From Paracoccaceae bacterium (GTDB taxonomy: Bacteria > Pseudomonadota > Alphaproteobacteria > Rhodobacterales > Rhodobacteraceae): DNA of 63,850 nt. The notes under the pieces were generated by a model. The model worked only from the letters and a program-made list of their open reading frames with translations, ran no database searches and was not told where the DNA came from. The stretch lies in NCBI GenBank assembly GCA_013214575.1, contig JABSSD010000218.1, positions 1 to 63,850 of the forward strand, written 5' to 3'. Within the stretch, counting starts at the first letter, position 1. The number at the start of each line of letters is the position of its first letter. Shown in pieces: positions 16,368 through 25,793 of the stretch. The position numbers and the translations under genes were made by a program.

Positions 16368-17570
16368 TTAAACGCGTTCCAGGATCAGGGCGGTGCCCTG
16401 CCCAACGCCGACGCACATGGTGCACAGCGCATAGCGCCCACCGGTGCGTTGCAATTGATAGGCGGCGGTCAGAACCAGCCTGGCTCCGGACATGCCCAGC
16501 GGGTGGCCAATGGCGATGGCGCCGCCGTTGGGGTTAACATGGGGTGCATCATCGGCAACGCCAAGTTCGCGCAATGTGGCCAGCCCCTGGGCCGCAAAGG
16601 CCTCGTTCAATTCTATCACATCCATCTGCTCAATGGTGAGCCCGGTGCGGGCCAGCAATTTCCGGGTGGCGGGCACCGGGCCGATGCCCATGATGCGGGG
16701 CTCAACCCCTGCGGCCACCATGCCAACAATCCGCGCCATTGGCTTTAGCCCGTTTTTGGCAGCGGCGGCTTCACTGGCCATCAGAATGGCCGCAGCACCG
16801 TCGTTGACGCCACTGGCATTGCCGGCGGTCACGGTCATCTCCGGGCCGTTGATGCCACGCAGTTTGGCCAGCTTGTCGGCGCCTGAGCCGGGGCGGGGGT
16901 GTTCGTCCGTATCGATAATCACCGGATCGCCCTTGCGCTGTGGCACATGGACTGAGGTGATTTCGTCACCAAAGACACCAGCCTCATGGGCGGCGGCCCA
17001 GCGGGCCTGCGACCGGGCCGCAAAGGCATCCTGATCCTCGCGGCTGATGCCATAGTCGGCTGCAACATTGTCAGCGGTTTGCGGCATCGAGTCGGTGCCG
17101 TATAATTTGTCCATCTTTGGGTTGACGAAGCGCCAGCCGATGGTGGTGTCGTAAACGGCATTGGCACGGCCAAAAGCCGATGTTTGCTTGGGCATCACAA
17201 ACGGCGCCCGGCTCATGCTTTCCACACCGCCGGCGATGGCCATGTCATAGTCGCCAGCCTTGATCCCGCGTGAGGCCATGCCCACCGCATCCATGCCGCT
17301 GGCGCAGAGGCGATTGATGGTGGTACCGGGCACCTCGCATGGCAAGCCGGCCAGCAGCGCCGCCATGCGGGCCACGTTGCGGTTGCTTTCGCCGGCCTGG
17401 TTGGCGTCACCATAGATCACATCGTCGATGCTGGCCCAGTCCACCTGAGGATTGCGGGCCATCAATGCGGCGATCGGCAAGGCCGCAAGATCGTCCGTGC
17501 GCACCGACGACAAAGCGCCGCCATATCGGCCAATGGGGGTCCGGGTTGCGTCGCAGATAAATGCGTCCAT
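16368..17570 (-). CDS. paaJ: 3-oxoadipyl-CoA / beta-ketoadipyl-CoA thiolase
   Basis: A 400-residue thiolase. The acylated cysteine is C89 in NRLCASGMDAVGMA; the acid-base residues are in NPNGGAIAIGHPLGMSGAR and CTMCVGVGQGTA. The sequence MDAFICDATRTPIGRYGGAL is the usual start of PcaF/PaaJ thiolases, which cleave 3-oxoadipyl-CoA to succinyl-CoA and acetyl-CoA. As first gene of the paa operon it supplies the last step of the pathway. It would be called pcaF in a protocatechuate setting; the context here favours paaJ. Confidence 0.9.
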   Translation of the reverse strand: MDAFICDATRTPIGRYGGALSSVRTDDLAALPIAALMARNPQVDWASIDDVIYGDANQAGESNRNVARMAALLAGLPCEVPGTTINRLCASGMDAVGMASRGIKAGDYDMAIAGGVESMSRAPFVMPKQTSAFGRANAVYDTTIGWRFVNPKMDKLYGTDSMPQTADNVAADYGISREDQDAFAARSQARWAAAHEAGVFGDEITSVHVPQRKGDPVIIDTDEHPRPGSGADKLAKLRGINGPEMTVTAGNASGVNDGAAAILMASEAAAAKNGLKPMARIVGMVAAGVEPRIMGIGPVPATRKLLARTGLTIEQMDVIELNEAFAAQGLATLRELGVADDAPHVNPNGGAIAIGHPLGMSGARLVLTAAYQLQRTGGRYALCTMCVGVGQGTALILERV

Positions 17571-17603
17571 GGTTTTGTGTCTCCTCGATCGGTCAAAAAT
17601 AAT

Positions 17604-17619
17604 CCGACCGGTAGGTCGG
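17604..17619. promoter_or_regulatory. palindromic operator upstream of the paa operon
   Basis: CCGACC-GGTA-GGTCGG is a perfect 6+6 inverted repeat 34 bases upstream of the paaJ start codon, in an AT-rich gap otherwise typical of a promoter. The spacing fits a TetR-family repressor such as PaaR, which in other bacteria releases paa promoters on binding phenylacetyl-CoA. No PaaR gene is adjacent, so the regulator is an inference. Confidence 0.55.
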
Positions 17620-17715
17620 TGATAGGGCTTGCTACGATTCGTGGCAAGGGAAATGTAACAATATGTGGCCTGCGTCGAATAAACTGTAACGTATCATGCA
17701 AATGGCCTGGGTGGT

Positions 17716-18240
17716 TTAGGAGCCGTATTGCAGGATGTCATTCAGATAGGCTGTATCTTGAATTTGGAAATATGTCTGACCGACAGGGGTAAAGCCGTGG
17801 CGCTGGTAAAATGCGATGGCCCCGGTATTTTCAGAGTTCACCGCCAGCCAGGGCTGCGCCCAATTTCGCGCCTGGCCCTGCTCCAGGGCCGCGCGCAGAA
17901 GCTGCAGGCCGATGCCTTTTCCCTGATGGCGGGGCTGGACGTAAAGCGTGGCAATTTCGGTATCTGAGGCGCTGCCCGCTGGCGGAGTCTGGCAGCTGCG
18001 TAGCCGGATGTAACCGTCAATGCCGGTGCGGTTCTGGGAGACCAGAAGCAGTTCAGATGGGTCATCCAATATCCGGGCAAAGCGATCCGCAGTGAATTCC
18101 GCGAGGGCATAGTCGGCAAAGAAGCCGCTGATGCCCTCGCGGATATAGCTGTTAAGCCAAACCTCGATCGACAGCGCCGCCAGACTGGAACAATCGGTGG
18201 CAAGGGCTGGCCGCAGAGCGGCAACGGGGGCGGTGGGCAT
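17716..18240 (-). CDS. GNAT-family N-acetyltransferase
   Basis: A 174-residue acetyltransferase. The acetyl-CoA-binding loop QPRHQGKGIGLQLLRAAL is near residues 100-117 and the final strand-helix region reads NSENTGAIAFYQRHGFTPVG. Substrate cannot be told from sequence. It stands alone upstream of the paa operon on the same strand, about 145 bases away, with a different promoter region. An intact gene of normal length for the family. Confidence 0.8.
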   Translation of the reverse strand: MPTAPVAALRPALATDCSSLAALSIEVWLNSYIREGISGFFADYALAEFTADRFARILDDPSELLLVSQNRTGIDGYIRLRSCQTPPAGSASDTEIATLYVQPRHQGKGIGLQLLRAALEQGQARNWAQPWLAVNSENTGAIAFYQRHGFTPVGQTYFQIQDTAYLNDILQYGS

Positions 18241-18454
18241 TGTAAATCACCTTTGTAAAAATCAGGGCAGCACAGCGGCCTTCTGATGCAAGGCCTGGAT
18301 TTGACCAAAACTCAGATTTTCTGAATTGTACAGGACGGTGGTCTGCTTTGCCTGGGCGCGTCATTTTCCGGGCGGGGTGATGCAAACTGGTTGCGTTCAG
18401 CGGGGGCCGCGCAACAAACGCCACCGCGCCGCGCAGCGGCGCCACCGAAGGCGC

Positions 18455-18479
18455 GGGCCCGAAGCCCTGCTTCGGGCCC
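18455..18479. repeat. strong GC-rich hairpin
   Basis: GGGCCCGAAGC pairs perfectly with GCTTCGGGCCC around a 3-base loop. It lies in a 298-base gap that also contains other GC-rich text (GCGCAGCGGCGCCACCGAAG). It is upstream of the GNAT gene and downstream of the aminotransferase remnant. It is one of the palindromes typical of this chromosome. Confidence 0.55.
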
Positions 18480-18538
18480 GCCATGGTATCTGGTGGCGCC
18501 CAACCTGCGGCCGGGCGCGGCTGCGGCCGACCGAGAGC

Positions 18539-18740
18539 TCAGGTCGTAGCTGCAAAGCTGGCATCCAGTGCGGTCAGAATACCCGTGACGTCATCGGCAG
18601 TGAGCACCAGCGGTGGTGACAGGATGATATTGGCCCCTGAGATCCGCGCCATGGCCCCTACGCGATAGGTCTCTTGCTGGATATCGGTGATTGTTGTCTT
18701 GTCGATCGCTGTTTTGTGACAGCGGCCCGAGATCAGTTCC
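18539..18740 (-). pseudogene. C-terminal remnant of a class III aminotransferase
   Basis: On the minus strand the last 50 or so codons read ITDIQQETYRVGAMARISGA, then NIILSPPLVLTADDVTGILT, ending in ALDASFAATT. This is the typical C-terminus of class III PLP aminotransferases. The catalytic domain with the PLP lysine is absent; upstream sequence does not resemble the family and soon merges into unrelated text. The remnant probably arose by insertion of the IS110-like element seen at 19.2-19.5 kb, followed by deletion. The 5' boundary is approximate. Confidence 0.7.
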
Positions 18741-19227
18741 ATCGCGCACATCAACCGATGTCGACAACGCTGCCGCTTCGGCGCGGCGGGCATTTGACGA
18801 TGGCCGCTGGTCGCGTCAGTCCCCCGCCGCACGGGAGTAAGGTGCTTTTTGCCATTGCTGACCGGATTGAGGCCGAGGCAGTGAGCCTCGGCGGTTATGG
18901 ACGTGCCTTGACAACGTCCTACCTTCGGAAGGTTATGCTGGATCAGGCATTAACTCAGGGTACATCAGGTTGTCCTGAGGCTCTGAAATTTTGGTCCCAA
19001 GCAGGTTCGGCAGTCAAGACGTGGCCTCCCCCATAGCAAACACAGAGTACGCAGATTTGCGGCTCTCACCGGCCTTAAAACGAGACCCTGTAGTCCCAGC
19101 GGACTGCGGAGGATCAGGACAGGCCCCGGTGGGGTGTCTGCCCGACAAATACGAACATTATCTACCAGGTCGGCTATGCGCCTCCACATCCACTACAGAG
19201 AGATTCCCTCCCGCCTGGGCTCGCCCT
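18741..19227. other. gene-free degenerate stretch
   Basis: About 490 bases with no convincing gene on either strand. It lies between an aminotransferase remnant and an IS110 remnant. The only clear structure is a hairpin at 18,872-18,892 (GCCGAGGC / GCCTCGGC). It is most simply read as eroded mobile-element DNA. Confidence 0.5.
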
Positions 19228-19458
19228 TCAAAGAAAGGGGGGCTCTCGGTGATGGCGGAAGCGACGCAGATCTCCAGCCTCGGCCAAGATCATGAGGGCG
19301 TTGATCGCACCGATGCCGGGGACTGATGTCAGCAGTTGGCAATCCTCACGGTCGGACAAAAGCGCAACAGCGCGCGCCTCGATCTCGTTGAATTGCCAAA
19401 TAAGGCTCCGGCCATCGTCACAGAAATGACCCGTGGTGCGACGCTGTTCCAGCGCCAA
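19228..19458 (-). pseudogene. IS110-family transposase fragment
   Basis: On the minus strand, WQFNEIEARAVALLSDREDC, then QLLTSVPGIGAINALMILAE and AGDLRRFRHHR, correspond to the start of the C-terminal transposase domain (Transposase_20) of IS110/IS1111 elements, where the VPGIG helix-hairpin-helix motif is diagnostic. The N-terminal DEDD catalytic domain is missing and the frame runs into unrelated residues after HHR. It is a dead fragment; no terminal repeats could be defined. Confidence 0.75.
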
Positions 19459-19490
19459 GTGTTCGGACCAGTCACGCCCATAACCGGCTT

Positions 19491-19733
19491 ATGGCCTCCG
19501 CAGCGCTGACCACAGAGGAAAGACGCAAAGTGGCCGGTGTTCTGTGTGGGGAGATGTCGCAGGCAACCGGCCCGGTGGCCATGTTGTTGCCCCGGAAGGG
19601 CTGCAACGAATGGGACCGGCCCGGTGGTGATCTGCATGTGCTGGACTGTCATATCAAGGGCCGGGCTTTCAGCACATCTGCACTGAAGCTGTTTGACGTC
19701 TGGTTGCAGAGTGGCACCGTGAAGGCGGGGTAG
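19491..19733 (+). pseudogene. remnant of a UPF0261 / Tm-1-like protein
   Basis: The 80-codon frame contains ATGPVAMLLPRKGCNEWDRP and then GGDLHVLDCHIKGRAFSTSA plus LKLFDVWLQSG. These are two conserved blocks of the C-terminus of UPF0261 (Tm-1-like) proteins, but the stretch that should separate them is deleted and the N-terminal 300 or so residues are missing. It lies next to the IS110 fragment, so an insertion-deletion event explains the loss. Confidence 0.65.
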
Positions 19734-19842
19734 AAAAAGGGGCCGTGGTCTGGCTCATGGGGGGGATGCCGTCACAGAGCTTGCCAAATTGCGCCGTTTC
19801 GATACAGCTGACCGGTAAGACCTCTAACACCGGATTTCCCCC

Positions 19843-21048
19843 ATGCAAATTGCCACTACTCCCAATCAGTCCTCGTATGATGTTGTAATCATTGGAGGCG
19901 CCATGATGGGGGCCTCGGTGGCCTGGTTTCTGGCCAATCATCCCGGTTTTGACGGCTCGGTTCTGGTGGTAGAGCGCGACCCTGGATATGAGCTGAGCTC
20001 GACCGCTCATAGCAACAGCTGCATTCGCCAGCAGTTCACCCAGCCGATCAACGTGCAGGTCAGCCAGTTCGGCGCCGATTACCTGCGCAATTTCCGCCAG
20101 TACATGGGCGGCGACCCGGAGGTGCCCGAGCTGCATATGCAGAGCTTTGGCTACCTGTATCTGGCCTCCACGGCTGCGGGCGAGCAGGTGCTGCGGGCGG
20201 CGCAGGCAATGCAGGCGGCTGAGGGCGCGGCGACGCAGATCCTGACGCCTGAGATGCTGGCCGAGAAATTCCCGTTCTACAATCTGGCTGGCATTCGGGT
20301 GGGCAGCCACAATCCGGTGGACGAGGGCTATTTTGACGGTGGATCCATGTTCGACTGGTGGCGGCGCAAAGCAAAATCTGCCGGCGTTGAAACCATCCGG
20401 AATGAGGTCACGGGAATATCTCGGGACGGCGCGCGCGTGACTGGGGTAGAACTGGCGGATGGCACCCGGGTTGGCGCTGGCCATGTGGTGAATGCGGCAG
20501 GTCCGCGCGCCGGGTTGGTGGCGCAAATGGCGGGTGTCTCGCTGCCGGTTGAGCCGCGCAAACGCTATACTTTTGTGTTTGAAGCGGCCCGGCCTCTGGC
20601 GGTGGATCTGCCGCTGACGGTTGACCCCTCTGGCGTGCATGTGCGCAGCGACGGTAAATATTACATGGCTGGCTGCCCGCCGCATGAGGACCCGGCGGTT
20701 GCGCCGGACGACTTTATTGCCGACCATAGCCTGTGGGAAGAAAAGGTCTGGCCGGCTATTGCCGAGCGCATTCCGCAGTTCGACGCGCTAAAGCTGATGC
20801 AGAGCTGGGTCGGGCATTACGCCTATAACACTCTGGACCAAAACGCGATCCTCGGACCACATCCGGAGGTTGGGAATTTCATGCTGATCAACGGCTTTTC
20901 CGGGCATGGCTTGCAGCAGTCCCCGGCCATGGGGCGGGGGCTGGCCGAGTGGATCGTCTCGGGGTGCTATGAAACGCTGGACCTGTCGCCTTTTGCCTAT
21001 GATCGGATTGCGGCGGGTCGACCCTTGCTGGAACAGGCGATAATCTGA
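19843..21048 (+). CDS. FAD-dependent oxidoreductase (DAO family)
   Basis: A 401-residue flavoenzyme. The dinucleotide-binding motif is VVIIGGAMMGASVAWFLANH, followed by VVERDPGYELSSTAHSNSCI; the C-terminal NGFSGHGLQQSPAMGRGLAE is the usual FAD-contacting end of glycine-oxidase/sarcosine-oxidase-like proteins. It probably oxidises an N-substituted or secondary amino acid, with substrate unknown. Conversion of the first motif from GxGxxG to GxMMG is tolerated in the family. It stands alone between the pseudogene zone and the beta-oxidation operon. Confidence 0.85.
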   Translation: MQIATTPNQSSYDVVIIGGAMMGASVAWFLANHPGFDGSVLVVERDPGYELSSTAHSNSCIRQQFTQPINVQVSQFGADYLRNFRQYMGGDPEVPELHMQSFGYLYLASTAAGEQVLRAAQAMQAAEGAATQILTPEMLAEKFPFYNLAGIRVGSHNPVDEGYFDGGSMFDWWRRKAKSAGVETIRNEVTGISRDGARVTGVELADGTRVGAGHVVNAAGPRAGLVAQMAGVSLPVEPRKRYTFVFEAARPLAVDLPLTVDPSGVHVRSDGKYYMAGCPPHEDPAVAPDDFIADHSLWEEKVWPAIAERIPQFDALKLMQSWVGHYAYNTLDQNAILGPHPEVGNFMLINGFSGHGLQQSPAMGRGLAEWIVSGCYETLDLSPFAYDRIAAGRPLLEQAII

Positions 21049-21203
21049 CCAGGCCAGCGCGCCGATCGATGCTGAACAAGTGACGTAGGGTTCGATCATC
21101 GCCGCCACACCAAAGGGCTTGGCGGCGATAGGTCATCCATGGCTAGACTAACACAACATCGGGGCACAGCAGTGATGCGCCCCATCTGATAAGGGGAAAA
21201 CGG

Positions 21204-23297
21204 ATGAGCGACGCCATTAGATATGAACGGGTTGGTGACATTGCGGTGCTAACAGCGCAGAATCCGCCGGTAAATGCACTGGGACTTGATGTGCGTCGGG
21301 GGCTGCTGGCCGGGTTTGAGCGGGCCGAGGCCGAGGGTGCCAAAGCGGTGCTGATCTACGGCGATGGGCGCACCTATTTCGCCGGCGCCGACATCCGCGA
21401 ATTTGGCAAGCCAATTCAGGCCCCCAGCTTTCCCGACCTATGCACCCGCATCGAAGCCTCGCCGCTGATTGTGGTCTCCGCCCTGCATGGTACCGCGCTG
21501 GGCGGTGGGCTGGAGGTGGCGCTAAGCTCACATTACCGCATCGCAGTGCCAAGCGCCAAGATGGGGCTGCCAGAGGTCAATCTGGGTATTCTGCCCGGTG
21601 CAGGTGGCACCCAGCGATTGCCTCGGGTGGCCGGGGTCGAGATGGCACTGGATATGATTACCACTGGCCGTCCGATTGGCGCTGCCAAGGCGCTGGAAAA
21701 TGGCATCATCGACCGTGTTGTCGAGGGGGAGCCGCGCGATATCGGTCTCGCCTATACCCAGGAGCTGCTGGAGGCTGGCGCGCCGCGTCGTGCGGTCTGT
21801 GACCTGCCTGCGCCCAAAGGCGTGGATTTCGACGCAATGCACGCTGCGCTGCTTAAGAAAGGCCGGGGCCAGATGTCTCCGGCTACTGCATTGCGGGCGG
21901 TACAGGCGGCCTGCGAGGCGGACAGTTTCGCGGCCGGGCTGCAGCGCGAACGGGAATTGTTCATGGAGCTGATGAACTCGGACCAGCGGCTGGGGATGAT
22001 CCATGCGTTCTTCTCGGAGCGTGCGGTTTCAAAACTGCCCGAGCTCAAGGGCGTTGCGCCGCGCCCGCTGGCTGAGGTCGGTGTCATTGGCGGCGGCACC
22101 ATGGGGGCCGGTATTGCCACTGCGGCGCTGTTGTCAGGGCTGAAAGTCACCCTGCTGGAAATGACCGAGCCGGCTGCCGCTGCGGCCCGGGACCGAATTG
22201 AGGGCAACCTGAAGGGGGCGGTGAAACGTGGCAAGATCAGCGCCGATCAATTCACCGCGCTGACCAACGAGGCGCTGTCGCTGGCCACGGATTACAGCGC
22301 TTTGGCGCAGGTCGATCTGGTGGTTGAGGCCGTGTTTGAGGACATGGCGGTGAAGAAAACCGTGTTCACCCAGTTGGATGCCGTCTGCAAGCCCGGTGCA
22401 ATACTGGCGAGCAACACTTCCTATCTGGATATCAATGAAATCGCCGCCTGCACCTCGCGACCTGAGGACGTGATCGGGCTGCATTTCTTCTCGCCTGCCC
22501 ATGTGATGAAGCTGCTTGAGGTGGTGGTGGCAGACAAGACCGCAATCGACGTTGTTGCCACCGGCTTTGCACTGGGCAAGATGCTGGGTAAGATCTCGGT
22601 GCGCTCCGGGGTTTGTGATGGCTTTATCGGCAATCGCATTCTGGCCGCCTATCGCACTTGCGCCGACCACATGATCCTGGATGGCGCCAGCCCTTATCAG
22701 ATCGACGCTGCCATGACCGCGTTTGGCTTTGCCATGGGGCCATTTGCGGTGGCCGATCTGGCCGGGCTTGATATCGGATGGGCGGCGCGCAAACGGCTGG
22801 CGCCAACGCGCGATGCCCGCGAACGGGTGCCCAGCTTTCCCGACAAGCTGTGTGAAGAGGGCCACTTCGGCCAGAAAACCGGCAAGGGGTATTATGTCTA
22901 TGAGGCGGGCAAACGGGGCGGCACTCCGAACCCGGATGTGCCGGGGCTGATTGAGGCCAACCGCGCCGATCTGGGCCTTACCCCGCGCGCCTTTACGGAC
23001 GCGGAAATCACCCGCCGCTATATGTGTGCCATGGTCAATGAGGCGGCATTGGTGGTGGGCGAGGGCATTGCCCGGCGGCCGCTGGACGTGGATATGACGC
23101 TGCTGTTTGGCTATGGCTTTCCGCGCTACCACGGTGGGCCGCTGAAATGGGCCGATATTGTCGGGCTGGACGGCATTCTGGCCGATATCAACACCTATGC
23201 GAAAGGCGATGACTTCTTCTGGCAGCCCGCGCCCCTGCTGCAGCAACTGGTGGCGGAGGGTCGTTGCTTTGATGATCTGAACAAGGAGGCCCGTTGA
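21204..23297 (+). CDS. fadJ: bifunctional enoyl-CoA hydratase / 3-hydroxyacyl-CoA dehydrogenase
   Basis: A 697-residue fusion. Residues 1-190 are a crotonase domain with the oxyanion-hole GADIREFG and [20 protein letters not shown], and the two acid residues (E103 region and E124 in [11 protein letters not shown]). Residues 292-470 form the NAD-binding 3-hydroxyacyl-CoA dehydrogenase domain ([20 protein letters not shown]) and the rest two C-terminal helical domains. It performs the second and third steps of fatty-acid beta-oxidation. The stop is one base before the thiolase start, so the two form the usual trifunctional pair. The name fadB would be equally valid. Confidence 0.93.
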   Translation: MSDAIRYERVGDIAVLTAQNPPVNALGLDVRRGLLAGFERAEAEGAKAVLIYGDGRTYFAGADIREFGKPIQAPSFPDLCTRIEASPLIVVSALHGTALGGGLEVALSSHYRIAVPSAKMGLPEVNLGILPGAGGTQRLPRVAGVEMALDMITTGRPIGAAKALENGIIDRVVEGEPRDIGLAYTQELLEAGAPRRAVCDLPAPKGVDFDAMHAALLKKGRGQMSPATALRAVQAACEADSFAAGLQRERELFMELMNSDQRLGMIHAFFSERAVSKLPELKGVAPRPLAEVGVIGGGTMGAGIATAALLSGLKVTLLEMTEPAAAAARDRIEGNLKGAVKRGKISADQFTALTNEALSLATDYSALAQVDLVVEAVFEDMAVKKTVFTQLDAVCKPGAILASNTSYLDINEIAACTSRPEDVIGLHFFSPAHVMKLLEVVVADKTAIDVVATGFALGKMLGKISVRSGVCDGFIGNRILAAYRTCADHMILDGASPYQIDAAMTAFGFAMGPFAVADLAGLDIGWAARKRLAPTRDARERVPSFPDKLCEEGHFGQKTGKGYYVYEAGKRGGTPNPDVPGLIEANRADLGLTPRAFTDAEITRRYMCAMVNEAALVVGEGIARRPLDVDMTLLFGYGFPRYHGGPLKWADIVGLDGILADINTYAKGDDFFWQPAPLLQQLVAEGRCFDDLNKEAR

Positions 23298-23298
23298 G

Positions 23299-24471
23299 AT
23301 GAAACAGGCTGTTATTGTCTCCTCCGCCCGCACCGGGCTGGCCAAATCCTTTCGCGGATCGTTCAACATGACCCATGGCGCCAGCCTGGGCGGCCACGCG
23401 GTGCAGGCCGCCGTCGCCCGCGCCGGAATTGATCCCGGCATGATCGAGGATTGCGCCATTGGCTGTGGCTTTCCCGAGGCAGAGACCGGCGGTAATATCG
23501 CCCGCCAGATTGCGCTGCGGGCGGGGCTGCCGATCAGCGTTGCGGGCATGACGGTGAACCGGTTCTGTTCCTCGGGGTTGCAGACCGTTGCCCTGGCCGC
23601 CAATGCGATCACCTCTGAGGGCGCGGGCCCGATGGTCGCAGGCGGTGTCGAGAGCATCTCGATGGTGCAGCCCAAGCTGCGCGCGGCGCAGGACGCCTGG
23701 ATTGCGGAACACAAGCCCGCCATCTACATGGCAATGATCGAAACTGCCGATATTGTGGCGCAGCGCTATGGTATCAGCCGCGAGGCGCAGGACCAATATG
23801 CGCTGCGCAGTCAGCAAAGGATTGCAGCCGCACAGGCGGCGGGATTGTTCGGTGATGAAATCGCTCCGATGTTGACCACCATGGCGGTCAAGGACAGGGA
23901 CAGCGGCGAGGTCTCGATGCACGAGGTCACCGTGGACCGGGATGAATGCAATCGCTCCAATACGGTGATCGAAGGGTTGCAGGGGTTGAACCCGGTGCGC
24001 GATGGCGGCTTTGTCACCGCCGGCAATGCCAGCCAACTGTCGGACGGTGCGGCGGCGCTGGTGCTGATGGACAGCAAACAGGCCGAGCAGCAGGGGATTG
24101 AGCCGATGGGCGCCTTCAAGGGCTTCTGTGTTGCAGGCTGCGAGCCAGACGAGATGGGCATTGGCCCGGTGTTTGCAGTGCCGCGTCTGTTGCAGCGTCA
24201 CGGGCTGAAAGTTGAAGACATTGATATCTGGGAGCTGAACGAGGCCTTTGCATCACAGGCGCTGTACTGTCGCGACCGGCTGGGCATCGACGATGCGAAA
24301 TGCAACGTCAACGGCGGCTCCATTGCCATTGGTCACCCCTTTGGCATGACCGGCGCCCGGATGACCGGCCATATCCTGCGCGAGGGCAAGCGACGCGGGG
24401 CCAAGCTGGGGGTGGTCACCATGTGTATCGGCGGCGGCATGGGCGCGGCGGGTTTGTTCGAGATTTACTGA
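23299..24471 (+). CDS. fadA: acetyl-CoA C-acyltransferase (FadA-like thiolase)
   Basis: A 390-residue thiolase with the nucleophile C90 in NRFCSSGLQTVALA, GHPFGMTGARM for the catalytic histidine, and VVTMCIGGGMGAAGLF for the second cysteine. It cleaves 3-ketoacyl-CoA in the last step of beta-oxidation and probably complexes with the preceding multifunctional enzyme, whose stop codon lies one base upstream. AAGGAGG sits before the start inside the end of the upstream gene, a sign of coupled translation. Confidence 0.93.
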   Translation: MKQAVIVSSARTGLAKSFRGSFNMTHGASLGGHAVQAAVARAGIDPGMIEDCAIGCGFPEAETGGNIARQIALRAGLPISVAGMTVNRFCSSGLQTVALAANAITSEGAGPMVAGGVESISMVQPKLRAAQDAWIAEHKPAIYMAMIETADIVAQRYGISREAQDQYALRSQQRIAAAQAAGLFGDEIAPMLTTMAVKDRDSGEVSMHEVTVDRDECNRSNTVIEGLQGLNPVRDGGFVTAGNASQLSDGAAALVLMDSKQAEQQGIEPMGAFKGFCVAGCEPDEMGIGPVFAVPRLLQRHGLKVEDIDIWELNEAFASQALYCRDRLGIDDAKCNVNGGSIAIGHPFGMTGARMTGHILREGKRRGAKLGVVTMCIGGGMGAAGLFEIY

Positions 24472-24494
24472 GGTAGCCGTAAGAAATAAGGGCG

Positions 24495-24569
24495 GCGCCC
24501 GAACATGGGTGGGTGCGAAAGCGCCCTCCCATGGGGAGGGTCGGGCGCGGCCCGGCGGTGCCGCCGGGC
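24495..24569. repeat. nested hairpins inside the beta-oxidation operon
   Basis: GCGCCCGA (24,495-24,502) pairs with TCGGGCGC (24,541-24,548). Inside this, CATGGGTGGG pairs with CCCTCCCATG with one mismatch. A second perfect stem GCCCGGCGG / CCGCCGGGC follows at 24,550-24,569. The block fills the 122-base gap between fadA and the first acyl-CoA dehydrogenase and could stabilise or partly terminate the transcript. Confidence 0.6.
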
Positions 24570-24593
24570 AAGACAGTGAGAAGGAGTGCATCC

Positions 24594-25793
24594 ATGGACT
24601 TGAGTTTCTCTGCTGAAGAGCAGACATTTCGCGCCGAGCTGCGGCTTTTCCTTGCTGACAAACTGCCGCCAGAGATGGCGGATGCGGTGCGTTTGGGGCG
24701 CGGCCTGAGCAAACAGGATCACCAAGGCTGGCATGCGATTCTGAACGCTCAGGGCTGGCTGGCGCCAAATTGGCCGAAAGAGTTTGGCGGCTGTGAATGG
24801 GGTGCGGTGCAGCGGCATATCTTTGAGGAGGAATGCGCCCGCGCCCATGCGCCGCGCATTGTGCCTTTTGGCCTGTCGATGCTGGCGCCGGTGCTGCAGA
24901 AATTCGGCTCTAAAGCGCAGCAAGACCATTATCTGCCGCGTATTCTGTCGGGCGAGGACTGGTGGTGTCAGGGATACTCGGAACCGGGCGCGGGCTCAGA
25001 TCTGGCGTCGCTCACGACCAAGGCCCTGCGCGATGGTGACCATTACGTGGTCAATGGCCAGAAAACCTGGACCACGCTGGGGCAACATGCCAACTGGATC
25101 TTCTGTCTGGTGCGCACTGATCCAACCGTCAAACAGCAGGCCGGGATCTCGTTTCTGCTGATCGACATGGACAGCCCGGGCATCGAAGTTCGCCCCATCA
25201 TCTTGCTGGACGGCAGTGACGAGGTGAACGAGGTCTGGTTCTCGGACGTCCGGGTGCCGGTGGAAAATCTGGTCGGTGAGGAAAACAAAGGCTGGACCTA
25301 TGCCAAATACCTGCTGACCCATGAACGCACCAATATCGCCGGGGTTGGCTTTAGTCAGGCCGGATTGGCGGCGGTGAAACGGCTGGCCCGCAGTCAGCAA
25401 CATCGCGGCCGCCCACTGATCGAGAACCCGCATTTTGCCGCCCGGGTGGCACAGGTCGAAATCGACCTGATGGCCCTGTCCACCACCAACCTGCGGATTG
25501 TCTCGGCTGCCGCCAAGGGGCAGGCGCCGGGCGTTGAAAGTTCGATGCTCAAGGTCAAGGGCACGCAGGTCCGGCAGGAAATCAACGATCTCGCCCGCCG
25601 CGCTGCCGGGGTCTATGCCATGCCGTTTGCCTCGGAAGCGGTGCAAGGCAGCAACGAAGCACCTATCGGCCCCGATGGCACTGCGGCGGTGGCGGCGCAG
25701 TATTTCAACAATCGCAAACTGTCGATCTTTGGCGGCAGTAACGAGATCCAGCGCAATATCATTGCCAAGGTAAAACTGGGAGGCGGCGGATGA
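24594..25793 (+). CDS. acyl-CoA dehydrogenase, large partner
   Basis: A 399-residue flavoprotein of the acyl-CoA dehydrogenase family. CQGYSEPGAGSDLASLTTKA is the substrate/FAD-binding signature and IFGGSNEIQRNIIAKVKLG the C-terminal one. Such proteins paired with a second dehydrogenase gene resemble PimC/PimD-like or steroid-side-chain heterodimers. The start at 24,594 (MDLSFSAEEQTFRAEL) has an AAGGAG ribosome site 7 bases upstream; the open frame before it is repeat sequence. It overlaps the next gene by four bases (ATGA). Confidence 0.88.
   Translation: MDLSFSAEEQTFRAELRLFLADKLPPEMADAVRLGRGLSKQDHQGWHAILNAQGWLAPNWPKEFGGCEWGAVQRHIFEEECARAHAPRIVPFGLSMLAPVLQKFGSKAQQDHYLPRILSGEDWWCQGYSEPGAGSDLASLTTKALRDGDHYVVNGQKTWTTLGQHANWIFCLVRTDPTVKQQAGISFLLIDMDSPGIEVRPIILLDGSDEVNEVWFSDVRVPVENLVGEENKGWTYAKYLLTHERTNIAGVGFSQAGLAAVKRLARSQQHRGRPLIENPHFAARVAQVEIDLMALSTTNLRIVSAAAKGQAPGVESSMLKVKGTQVRQEINDLARRAAGVYAMPFASEAVQGSNEAPIGPDGTAAVAAQYFNNRKLSIFGGSNEIQRNIIAKVKLGGGG

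Noticed and set aside
18674-19036. 120-codon plus-strand frame in the remnant zone
   Set aside because: No ribosome site and no recognisable family; it runs through the antisense of the aminotransferase remnant and so is most likely debris.
22134-23723. Long 529-codon frame on the minus strand across the fadJ and fadA genes
   Set aside because: It lies antisense to two unmistakable genes with full catalytic motifs. High GC content makes long antisense frames common here.
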